Source: Bacteroidales bacterium
GTDB taxonomy: Bacteria; Bacteroidota; Bacteroidia; Bacteroidales; UBA4181
Assembly (NCBI GenBank): GCA_031275285.1
Contig: JAISOY010000095.1
Location: forward strand, 1 to 64,000
Length of the DNA: 64,000 nucleotides
Reading direction: 5' to 3'
Below are positions 55,601 through 62,337 of this stretch, piece by piece. Numbering within the stretch: the stretch's first letter is position 1; each line of letters opens with the position of its first letter. The translations under genes and the position numbers were made by a program. The notes under the pieces were generated by a model, which had not been told where the DNA came from, did no database searches, and saw nothing but the letters and a program-made list of their open reading frames with translations.

Positions 55601-58554
55601 GTAACTCCGTAGCCGGTGAAGTGTTATCGAAAGAAAAGTTGCATCTTTATATCCATACCAATTTAATTGGTCTGGCAAAAGAAAATACCTGGGTCATTGA
55701 TCCGGCCAAACCTTCTGATTTTATTGTCACTACCACATATACGATCCATAATTACAGTAGTTCTTATCTGAACAGTATTATGCTCCGTGATGAACTGTAC
55801 CAGATGTACAATGGACAGGTGGATCTTGATAGCTTTAAAATCAAAATAAACACTCCGTTAACACTTCCTTCGGAAATAGAAATAGACAGTTTGTATATAG
55901 GAGGAGGTAATCTGGTTCAATCAGGTATGTTGGCCGGCGGAGAAACAGCAGTAATAGAAATGACTTACCGGGCAACACCCAATTTAAGTTATACTGGTGT
56001 TAAATTCAAAAATAACGCCTCTATCAGTGCCTACAATCATTTGGTTTGCCAGACTACAGATATTTCCACATGGCCTTTGGCTACCGTTCCGGATGCAGAA
56101 AAACCGGACAATTCAAGAGAACCGGATAATTTACACACAATAGTTACCAATGAACCGTCCGACACTTCTCCAACGGATTATAATGATGACGGGGATCCCA
56201 ACAATAACGATGTCCAGACACCTGTTCAATTCAGCAGTATCAGGTTCAAGGATTATGTAACCCAGCCACCAACCTATCCTAAGATCAGTGAAGATGTAGG
56301 TACACTGAGCATTATTGTCGAACGTGTAGGTGATCTTTCAGGAAGCGTGGATGTTGGATTCGGAACTGATAAAAGCTATTTGTCAAAAATACTTCCAAGA
56401 GATTCCCTGGCCACTTTAGGTACTTCTCCTGACTGTGGCGTGGACGCCTGGAAAGCAAATCTGATCGAAACCATCCCACAGTCAAGCTGGACCCCTGTCA
56501 GCGGTTCGCAAACCATGGCAGAAGCTGTAGTCAGCATCAATATCGTAGATGACAATATTTTTGAATGGGATGAAGCATTTTATGCTTACCTGTTCAATGC
56601 ACCACCCCTGGTTTCACTGATCAATGATACTGTAACAGTGGAAATAGCAGTTAGCGACAGGATGCCCACCATTAATATGGTTGCCGTACAGGATTCCATA
56701 AAAGAAGGGACCATCATACAGGGTCCGGGCCATAATTACGGTTGTACTCCATTACTGTTTAAGGTCAGTTTGACCAATCCTTCTTATCAGGAAATCAAAG
56801 CAGATTGGCAGTCAATCGGAGGAGGAAACGGTACTGATCCTTTAGCAGGATACAATTATAAAACCGGTTCGCTTTCATTCCAAAACAGCTGTCTGGCAAC
56901 CGATACCGTACAATTTATAGAAATTTGTGTAATCGCCGACAGCATTCCGGAACCTTCGAAATTGGCACAGGCAGAATTAATTTCCAGTAGCATCACCACT
57001 GCTTTATGGGGTAAAATGAAAGCTTCCACCATGATCGTAGATGACGATATTAAAATAGATACACTTGCCTTACGGAGCCTGCAATGTAAAAACGACGCTT
57101 CCGGAAAGATCGTTATTGTGGCAAGAGGTGGAGAAACCGGAGCTTCCGCAGGAAAATACCATTATAGGTGGACGGGTCCGAACGGCTTCACATCCAGTAA
57201 TTTCACATCAGGAAATGATAGCATCCAAAACCTTCAGGCAGGTATTTATACGGTCACGATCACTGATGTTTGGAGTAATCCTACATCTGTAAGTTACTCG
57301 ATTGAAGTAATTGAACCCACCTTATCATTGTCTATAGCTATTGATAATATTAAAAACGTTACCTGTAATAACGGAAGTGACGGTGCCATCAGCACCACTA
57401 TATCCGGTGGTTGGGACAGTCCTAATTATGTGATCAATTGGAGCAAGGAAGGGGATAGCTATACGGCCAACACGGACGACATTACCGGCCTGTTCCCTGG
57501 TGTTTATATCATTGTAGCCAATGATAGTGCTCTATGTACAGCCACTGACACAGTTACTATTACCCAGCCTTTACCGTTGGCTATTTCCGGTTCTGCGATC
57601 GGCCATGTTATCTGTAAAGGCAATTCCAACGGAAAAATAGGCATTACCGTTAATAACGGTAATCCGTTCCCTACGCCCAATGACCCGTACTTAATCCATT
57701 GGACAGGACCCAACGGATATACGAACAGCAGTAACCGTTCTGATATCTCAGGCCTGTTTACCGGGGAATATGTTGTTACCATCCAGGATAACGGATGTGA
57801 AACACTCAAAGATACTTTCCTGGTAAAAGAACCGCTACTTGGTTTAGCAGTGTCGATAGACTCAATCCTTAATGTTGCCTGTAAAGAAGATGCAACAGGA
57901 GCCATTTACCTGAAAACCGAAGGAGGCTGGGGTGAAAACACCTATACATGGGATGACGGAATGGTCTTTGATATTCCAGAACGTGAAGGATTGATAGCCA
58001 AAACATACAGCGTAATTGTAGCAGATAGTGCAGGTTGCACGCTCATTGTCTCACCTATTATCGTTTCTGAACCGAATGAAAAAATGGTTGTTACGATTGC
58101 AGCTACGGACGAAACCTATCAAAACGGCAATGACGGTACCATTACGGTGATGGTAGCAGGAGGTATTCCTAACTATAATTATTTGTGGAACGATGATCCA
58201 ACATTAAATACAAATTATCGCAACCATTTGCATGCCAATACGTATACTATCACAGTAACCGACCAATGGAATTGTTCAATAGTGAATACGGTTGTTATAG
58301 ATGAACCTTTGGTTGTGGATGATCTACCAAACGTATTCACACCTGATAATGACGGATTTAACGACAGGTTATTGGAGAACTTCCATATTAAGGTATTTGA
58401 TCGCTGGGGTTTGCTTTTATATGATGGTACCGATGGTTGGGATGGCAGATACAAGGGTAAAATGATGCCGGCCGGGACTTATTTTTATGTCTTGATTGAC
58501 GATACCACAGGTAAAGAATATAAGAGCTCGGTACTGTTACAGATCGTAAAGTAA
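49609..58554 (+). CDS. Giant T9SS type-B-sorted adhesin (2981 residues)
   Basis: A very large secreted protein with signal peptide ending GLAQ (about 27). Calx-beta domains occur near the N-terminus (about 190-305 and 318-440; QIVDDDVYELKEVFSL, IKQDDIEEEQEQFSV) and again near 2213-2348 and 2354-2484. A DUF11-like repeat is seen at about 745-850. The 850-2210 region is beta-rich without a recognised family. Five SprB-type repeats span about 2485-2895 (each C-x-N/G-x-A/S-D-G-x-I...GG...Y-W ... Y-x-V-x-V-x-D). The final about 75 residues (VFTPDNDGFNDRL, KVFDRWGLLLYDG, WDGRYKGKMMPAGTYFY) are the type-B sorting domain. Calcium binding by Calx-beta is probable. A PorP/SprF partner follows. Confidence 0.9.
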   Translation: MKSLSAVIKNIFIFVISFSFCLPGLAQSGIKLAKEAQIVSSDINGNINIRLIYRVENSGADTLYTVHLEDDIKFAYRNVATISFVSRTLSSTLGASTKLTLNTSHTGGSENIFATGTGIYIQPGETATITIIYNIKLNTNYPQNGIQGFTAYVSAKNRNNIFVDAESINGSTPGGGNGAPGVVTPINIAMITITGLPQRTEAESDAKLMEFIIERRGYKAETTNLVATFAGTTYGSNTLPATLGTAAGSGIDAYSSFLTYNLTFNNGEDIKTLEMQIVDDDVYELKEVFSLTLTGQASNISLNQRIVYTTINSEEPKPTITLSDLTGQNKYTEGTSNPPAGTPVTVKATLSYPHYKNLTVPVALVFGSGTTMADAADFNGATSGSFTFNSQATESTFTFNIKQDDIEEEQEQFSVKATVNSTDLSDIGKSSLTYYIRDDDKRLIQWIGKAPESKFKELHKGTGIKDTVEIDFFIAEGNFRIPRLEITMPAGVQYEGDFQNLAADNRIDFKYDSKSGNTYYFVPVSATELIANQRVRFKFTKTALCSATQGTKEDIVKLRHTLLSGTNLYAKDLITSKTEQRYSYMVKEGNLVMQLTKGETLIFPSETDNSKPQEIKVQNTGLGVITSQDLAIEIEFDQKIIEKLDNLTINGIPATYATSTPYQKFTVTITDAILQTIGNKDKLFDPNENIIISYDVITRSKADLKGTNLNCGLKKETIRSYWACKKPAQTLTVGVEIYRPAGKPVLDLQIIKPTTFTEDGSPNNFIIKLTNTGTSDAFNVAVPMTIRTADTSLEWIIPNEVTVQIDGGPVYTVSASGSRASSVSFNFSNISTGLYIPVGKTAEIIYPIRRDVVNRYSSLTNDTEPDVLTNKYFSYLYLGNITYTDECQEAGKAGRLGDYFINGSGNVAAFAPLSVRNTNLIDMSDDPGVNLPGSYTMEFGDYFHVFPMHETNNWFDGELEINLYMESNVPLTAPDMQFDGIVLTGNDGSQLKWVLGDLNSSITVFRVDASDIETPQPNVPGIGDPRQNRWRIKIQNLDKKYLSKNAKIELKVMGVCTDNKTKINKVHYTVNYKTKNGVLHKVYKARTSTTVKCTNEPGVNLKRYFSQRINVTKGDQNDNGIDNGGKIGSGGDTDTTGLSKKIRFDRLYDLDTIIFKTSSRLMEYPADPTKWKHLHIVLSDKNRKMDATNFIHQETKIKLYQKITGTYFEYLNHTITGAGSVQYQPNYNGSNHLGLHWDPGTPAYLFGAYDSIAIESVWTTRVETGVTGSARTQETSNYKFWTYVHDVERTNWYDDFPVGTDPNMPIAQMDAYFVGEMDRYTIGYTTNSVPIHQMLSPQYTTAQNASYSHLLTIGTYGWNNTTFTNELRQPYYVNDVKFTLPYGYVLEGDMKFLNIGSTKENGIYKHNFVKEFLNGNKQTAVTLTNYWDTDIKEIHNTSKDQIADEGWSSNAYIPIKVTPRAPIGLSSVSVDLSYASPPDAGLDPFNQSVSFYLNNNAANFLVEYFDKEAYAYNDTVRWTVRVTNPSSVEDVMNCWLYLEGDGSLKPLYVVDHNNNIVTTPNKGYQGRWIKVADKLLKSSAQYYTIVARYDPYVCDRDSLVVTPWFNQTTDPMNYTLNGTANYYQSNPLDTTTNINSPTYDLWVGITQSIYINQFESAINGMVTQLMDTPKKPEAPVTGGKYDKDEISLGNDFPVEIILNTTDMIGVKDVNIDISIPKGLKYVENSGYYQWKGDTLKFETTAETKMLGFDGDVNTPGDVERTINITLKDFINRDTIPGIYNTEFDDRTVFLRFLLNPQCQGFDADSASINVQMHANRLCGTPAYGDQDTITGGQIYLEGFRYYKLDQDLYPPAGPDFALCNNQDKGTLTARLYRIGAGALQNDSIVLKLPKQFTLDLTANPGNSIRYDKLNTDPTDAGTPWDMDGEPIKYNLITDDPDSTIIKWAVPRKYSENYKKNIRIEYEIDIKVDQNNFQPSDYKYDQVATIYVVSGDNPTCTGSNSVAGEVLSKEKLHLYIHTNLIGLAKENTWVIDPAKPSDFIVTTTYTIHNYSSSYLNSIMLRDELYQMYNGQVDLDSFKIKINTPLTLPSEIEIDSLYIGGGNLVQSGMLAGGETAVIEMTYRATPNLSYTGVKFKNNASISAYNHLVCQTTDISTWPLATVPDAEKPDNSREPDNLHTIVTNEPSDTSPTDYNDDGDPNNNDVQTPVQFSSIRFKDYVTQPPTYPKISEDVGTLSIIVERVGDLSGSVDVGFGTDKSYLSKILPRDSLATLGTSPDCGVDAWKANLIETIPQSSWTPVSGSQTMAEAVVSINIVDDNIFEWDEAFYAYLFNAPPLVSLINDTVTVEIAVSDRMPTINMVAVQDSIKEGTIIQGPGHNYGCTPLLFKVSLTNPSYQEIKADWQSIGGGNGTDPLAGYNYKTGSLSFQNSCLATDTVQFIEICVIADSIPEPSKLAQAELISSSITTALWGKMKASTMIVDDDIKIDTLALRSLQCKNDASGKIVIVARGGETGASAGKYHYRWTGPNGFTSSNFTSGNDSIQNLQAGIYTVTITDVWSNPTSVSYSIEVIEPTLSLSIAIDNIKNVTCNNGSDGAISTTISGGWDSPNYVINWSKEGDSYTANTDDITGLFPGVYIIVANDSALCTATDTVTITQPLPLAISGSAIGHVICKGNSNGKIGITVNNGNPFPTPNDPYLIHWTGPNGYTNSSNRSDISGLFTGEYVVTIQDNGCETLKDTFLVKEPLLGLAVSIDSILNVACKEDATGAIYLKTEGGWGENTYTWDDGMVFDIPEREGLIAKTYSVIVADSAGCTLIVSPIIVSEPNEKMVVTIAATDETYQNGNDGTITVMVAGGIPNYNYLWNDDPTLNTNYRNHLHANTYTITVTDQWNCSIVNTVVIDEPLVVDDLPNVFTPDNDGFNDRLLENFHIKVFDRWGLLLYDGTDGWDGRYKGKMMPAGTYFYVLIDDTTGKEYKSSVLLQIVK

Positions 58555-58574
58555 AGCATAAGGGGAATTGAGCA

Positions 58575-59543
58575 ATGTCCATTAAATTAAATTTTAGTCA
58601 TATCATATCAACAAGGAAGATTTTATTTATTATTTCCCTTTGTTTGATGTTACTGGGTGCAGATCAGATTTTCGCACAAAACGATATCCAATTAAGTCAG
58701 CAAATGTTCAGCCGGATCAATTATAATCCGGCAGCAACAGGTATCACAGAGGACATACACCTGTATATGCTTGCACGACAACAGTGGGTTGGATTTAAGG
58801 ATGCTCCTCAAACAATCGTTATCAATGGACATACATTTGTTCCGTGGACTCGTTCCGGATGGGGTTTTTCCCTGATCGGTGATATGCTGGGTTATGAAAA
58901 AAGCTTCAATCCAAAGATCAGGTATGCTTTCCATATACCATTTTCCAAAAGCAAATCCTCATTATCCCTGGGTATCGGTGCCGGTGTCATGTATAAAACT
59001 ATTGATGCGAATAATCTGGTTTATGAAAATCCGGCTGATCCTAACAGATTATTCGGAACCCAGGATAAAGTGAAGCCTGATTTTGATTTCGGATTTGAAT
59101 ACAATTCCAAGTTTTTGAATACAGGCGCTTCCATCACTCACTTAGGAAATAATTTCAACGATTCCGAAAGTACAGAAAATTCGCCCCATCTTTATGTGTA
59201 TGCAAGAGGACTATTTGACCTTAACAAAAACTGGCAGATCACTCCGGGACTTTCGTTACACAACAGTAAAAGTATTAATCAGATAGAGGTCAATACTTTG
59301 TTTTTCTATAAAAGAGTATTCTGGGTAGGTGCATCGTACCGCATCAAGGAATCTCTTGTTTTTTTAGCAGGTGCTTACCTTAGTCCCAATATTATGCTTG
59401 GTTATTCCTATGATTTTAACGCACATGAACTGAGTCCTTATTCGAACGGTTCACATGAGATCATGCTTTCCTGGAAAATACCCCAGCCGCAAAAAGCACG
59501 TAAAGCAAGACGTATGCGTGAATGTTATCATGCATGGTGGTAA
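58575..59543 (+). CDS. PorP/SprF family type IX secretion membrane protein (2)
   Basis: A 322-residue paralogue of the protein at 47941, with the same mature start (DIQLSQQMFSRINYNPAATG) and the RQQWVGFKDAPQTIVINGH segment. The barrel strands continue to a C-terminus that is different: a basic stretch (KARKARRMREC) after the last predicted strand instead of the acidic IEE end. It starts 20 bp after the giant adhesin and is its probable dedicated secretion partner, as sprF is for sprB. A signal peptide ends in IFAQ. Confidence 0.92.
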   Translation: MSIKLNFSHIISTRKILFIISLCLMLLGADQIFAQNDIQLSQQMFSRINYNPAATGITEDIHLYMLARQQWVGFKDAPQTIVINGHTFVPWTRSGWGFSLIGDMLGYEKSFNPKIRYAFHIPFSKSKSSLSLGIGAGVMYKTIDANNLVYENPADPNRLFGTQDKVKPDFDFGFEYNSKFLNTGASITHLGNNFNDSESTENSPHLYVYARGLFDLNKNWQITPGLSLHNSKSINQIEVNTLFFYKRVFWVGASYRIKESLVFLAGAYLSPNIMLGYSYDFNAHELSPYSNGSHEIMLSWKIPQPQKARKARRMRECYHAWW

Positions 59544-59604
59544 TTTGAATTTTAATGAATATCTTGCAAGTTATATAGTAAGTCTATTTTAATATCGATC
59601 ATCC

Positions 59605-60192
59605 ATGAAAAAATATTGTTTATTCCTTAGTTTAATTATCTTAAGTACTATTGTATCCGCTCAGCAAGACAGTAAAAAATCCATGGCAGTAGCTGCAGAT
59701 CCGGTAGTTTGGTGCGGTATCGACTTCACATCTGCAAAATTTGTCAATGTTCAGGAAACGGCAGAACAGGTAAAAGGAGTATTAAATCCTATCAACACAC
59801 TGATCATTACGGAATCAAAAAAATACGATGTTCCTAAATTTTTCAAGAAAAAACAAGTATTTTTTGAACTATCCCTGGTACAGGAACGCAATGGCAAAAT
59901 AGAACCGGACCATCTGATATCATACAACCCTAATCATCTTTCATACGAAGATCTGCAAAAGGTGACCACTGCCTATAAAGGAGTATCAGACAAAGCAGAA
60001 ACCGGACTGATCTTCATCGTCGAAAATTGTGATAAAGCAAGCATGTCTGCATCTGTTTATGTCTGCTTTTTTGATATAAAAACCGGTGATATCATTTATT
60101 ATACCCGTAAGGAAGGAAAACCCAAAGGGTTTGGATTAAGAAATTTCTGGGCGTATAGCTTCTATTCCATCATGAAAAGTTGGAAATACTGA
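59605..60192 (+). CDS. Exported protein of unknown function at end of T9SS cluster
   Basis: A 195-residue protein with a clean signal peptide (ILSTIVSAQ, about 20). The mature part starts with VVWCGIDFTSAKFVNVQETAEQ and has mixed alpha/beta composition with two later Cys residues (ENCDKAS and VCFFDIKTG). It begins 61 bp after the second PorP/SprF gene and is the last rightward gene of the cluster before a converging methyltransferase gene. I do not recognise a named family. Its position makes a role with the adhesins possible, but the 61-bp gap also allows an independent gene. Confidence 0.75.
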   Translation: MKKYCLFLSLIILSTIVSAQQDSKKSMAVAADPVVWCGIDFTSAKFVNVQETAEQVKGVLNPINTLIITESKKYDVPKFFKKKQVFFELSLVQERNGKIEPDHLISYNPNHLSYEDLQKVTTAYKGVSDKAETGLIFIVENCDKASMSASVYVCFFDIKTGDIIYYTRKEGKPKGFGLRNFWAYSFYSIMKSWKY

Positions 60193-60223
60193 TCAGATTC
60201 ATCTTTTCCCGTTTAAATACTAA

Positions 60224-60922
60224 CTACGCCTGTATCAAAAAAACCGCAGGCCGCTTGTGCAAATCAGGCAAGGAACTTTTCCATTGCTGAATGGTTCTGG
60301 TAACGATATACTCATCAGGTGAGGTAATATCGGCAGCAATACAGAGGGAAGTGTGTGCTTTACAGGTATGCAACAGATCTTCCAGCAATTTCATATTACG
60401 GTAAGGGGTTTCTATAAATATCTGTGTTTGCTGCTCTGTTTCGGAACGCCTCTCTAAAAAGCGTATGCGTGCTATACGTTCATCCTGCTTCACCGGAAGG
60501 TAGCCGTTGAAGGCAAATGATTGTCCGTTCAATCCGGAAGCCATCAGTGCCATTAAAATGGATGAAGGGCCGACCAAAGGAATTACCTTCACTCCGTTTT
60601 GGTGTGCCAGCCTTACGAGTATAGCTCCGGGATCGGCAACCCCGGGAACGCCTGCATCGGAAATGATACCAGCATTATTGGCTTTGATAACGGGTAAAAA
60701 ATAAGGAATATCTTTCTCAAGTGTGTGTTCATTCAACGCATAAAAATACAACTGGTCGATTGGAATAGGGTGTTTCAGCTTTGATAGGAACCGTCTGGTT
60801 GTCCGGATATCTTCAACGAAAAAATGATGAATACCCCGTATCACAGATAAAATACGCAACGGCAACACATCATCAACAGTATTGTCGGATAATAAATTGG
60901 GTATCAAATATAATACGGACAT
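60224..60922 (-). CDS. SAM-dependent methyltransferase of the tetrapyrrole methylase (RsmI-like) family
   Basis: A 232-residue member of the tetrapyrrole methylase fold, relatives of which methylate 16S rRNA (RsmI). The family features ISDAGVPGVADPGAILVRLA, VIPLVGPSSILMALMASGL and IFIETPYRNMKLLEDL are present. The N-terminal segment VLYLIPNLLSDN replaces the usual LYVVATPIGNL, so the substrate may differ from canonical RsmI. ATG at 60922 is chosen; longer forms with a 37-residue extension have atypical sequence. It converges with the exported-protein gene (31 bp) and is divergent from the plug-like gene. Confidence 0.85.
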   Translation of the reverse strand: MSVLYLIPNLLSDNTVDDVLPLRILSVIRGIHHFFVEDIRTTRRFLSKLKHPIPIDQLYFYALNEHTLEKDIPYFLPVIKANNAGIISDAGVPGVADPGAILVRLAHQNGVKVIPLVGPSSILMALMASGLNGQSFAFNGYLPVKQDERIARIRFLERRSETEQQTQIFIETPYRNMKLLEDLLHTCKAHTSLCIAADITSPDEYIVTRTIQQWKSSLPDLHKRPAVFLIQA

Positions 60923-61026
60923 AATTAAAAACCAGGTATTATAACGGTTATTATCGAATATCCCGCAATGCAAATATACATCAAAAAGATGCTCAACCAT
61001 GGACAAGCAGTATTTAACCCCTAAAA

Positions 61027-61058
61027 ATTGCATGGTCCGAAATTTATTTGTACGTTTG
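61027..61058 (+). promoter_or_regulatory. Promoter for plug-like gene
   Basis: TACGTTTG (61051-61058) fits the TAnnTTTG -7 box and ATTG (61027-61030) lies 20 bp upstream as a near-match to the -33 TTTG. Transcription is predicted from about 61065, giving a leader of about 26 nt before the ATG at 61091. Confidence 0.6.
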
Positions 61059-61090
61059 AATCATGTAATAATCAATTAATCCGATGAGAT

Positions 61091-61582
61091 ATGATCCATA
61101 AAAGAAAGTTCCGCTTTTCAACAGGAAAATATTTATTGCTTTCCGCACTTGTATTTTCATTTACTTTCCATGTATCGGCCATTAACGATAAAGATCCCGG
61201 TAAGGAATGTAAAGAAGAAGGAGTTATCCCAGATTACCGTATCAGACAAGGAAGTTCACTTCCTAAAGAAGTAGCAGTTTCTACCGGTTCATTAAATAAA
61301 ATACCTGAAAAAAAAGTTCCCGGAATAATTTCATATAATAATGATCTATATACTAATGATCTTAAAAGTAACGGCTTTTTTATTAACAACAGGTTCCGCG
61401 AAAAAAGCGACCGTAATCAGCTCATATTACTTGATGGGAAAGAAATATCTCAACAACAATTTGCAGAGATTAAGCCGGAAGTAATCAAAAGTTTCTCTAT
61501 CTCCAAGGAAGAACGGTTGGTGGAAGAGTATGGAGAAAAAGCAAAAAATGGCGTGATCTCTGTCATCACAAAATCCGAATAA
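61091..61582 (+). CDS. Small exported TonB-plug-like protein
   Basis: A 163-residue protein with an N-terminal signal (LLLSALVFSFTFHVSA). The C-terminal half (from about residue 108) has the pattern of a TonB receptor plug fragment: LILLDGKEISQQQFAEIKPEVIKSFSI, then EYGEKAKNGVISVITK. There is no barrel. Similar isolated plug-like segments are found in some Bacteroidota secreted proteins and BlaR1-type proteins. It could interact with a receptor or energising complex, but no function can be stated. It is followed by the C_GCAxxG_C_C gene after 21 bp. Confidence 0.75.
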   Translation: MIHKRKFRFSTGKYLLLSALVFSFTFHVSAINDKDPGKECKEEGVIPDYRIRQGSSLPKEVAVSTGSLNKIPEKKVPGIISYNNDLYTNDLKSNGFFINNRFREKSDRNQLILLDGKEISQQQFAEIKPEVIKSFSISKEERLVEEYGEKAKNGVISVITKSE

Positions 61583-61603
61583 ACGACATACGTATCCTTT
61601 ACC

Positions 61604-62020
61604 ATGTCAAAGTCACACATCGAAATAGCCACGGATCTACGTAAAGAAGGATTTAACTGTGCGCAGTCAGTTTTTTTGACTTTTTGTGATCGATATGGGT
61701 TGGATAAGGATACAGCGGCCAGATTAACCGCTTCGTTGGGCAGCGGCATTGCAGGAAGGAGAGAAGTATGCGGATCCTTACTGGCAGCAGCATTATTGGC
61801 TGGCCTGGAACAAGGATCAGCCGATCCCAAAGAAAAAGGAAAAAGTTTTCCCGTAGTCAATCAGATATATGATGAATTCAAAAAAGAAAACGGTGATATC
61901 ATTTGCCGGAGATTAAAAGGGATTGAAAAAACAGACATTCCTATTACGCCAAAACCATGTATGGAGTATATCCATTCCAGCGTGGCACTGATTGAAAAGT
62001 ATTTATATCAAAATAAATAA
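61604..62020 (+). CDS. C_GCAxxG_C_C family protein
   Basis: A 138-residue protein with the family's cysteine pattern: FNCAQSVFLTF (the first Cys pair reduced to one here because GC is replaced by NC), REVCGSLLAAALLAG and GDIICRRLKG, plus a late Cys in PKPCMEYI. The family is thought to bind a metal or redox cofactor, but no activity is established. The GCA portion of the name motif is NCA in this protein. It follows the plug-like gene by 21 bp and precedes a monooxygenase-like gene by 18 bp, so all three probably form one transcript. Confidence 0.85.
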   Translation: MSKSHIEIATDLRKEGFNCAQSVFLTFCDRYGLDKDTAARLTASLGSGIAGRREVCGSLLAAALLAGLEQGSADPKEKGKSFPVVNQIYDEFKKENGDIICRRLKGIEKTDIPITPKPCMEYIHSSVALIEKYLYQNK

Positions 62021-62038
62021 AACCAAAACCCGGAAAAA

Positions 62039-62329
62039 ATGTCAGAATTAAAAATTGTAGCCGTTATCAAGGTAAAAAAAGCATATAAAAATGAACTGAT
62101 GCAGGTTTTTAAAACCGTTGTCAATGAAACACGGAAAGAAGAAGGAAACATTTCATACGATCTCTATGAAGATATCAGAAACCCTCTATCTTATACCATC
62201 CTTGAAACCTGGAAATCACAGGAAGCCATTGATTTTCACAATGGAAGCGCTCACTTCAAAACATTTGTAAAAGATATTGAAGGAAAGGTGGACAGCCTGA
62301 CAGTAGACGTCCTCAAAAAGGTATATTAG
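62039..62329 (+). CDS. Antibiotic biosynthesis monooxygenase (ABM/YgiN-like) domain protein
   Basis: A 96-residue single-domain ABM protein with the dimeric ferredoxin-like fold: VVAVIKVKKAYKNELMQVFKTVVNETRKEEGNISYDLY and the conserved LETWKSQEAIDFHNGSAHFKTF. Members include quinol monooxygenases such as YgiN. It lies 18 bp after the C_GCAxxG_C_C gene and converges on ffh with 8 bp between. Redox or quinone protection is plausible for the three-gene unit, but that is inference. Confidence 0.92.
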   Translation: MSELKIVAVIKVKKAYKNELMQVFKTVVNETRKEEGNISYDLYEDIRNPLSYTILETWKSQEAIDFHNGSAHFKTFVKDIEGKVDSLTVDVLKKVY

Positions 62330-62337
62330 TTAGGCTC

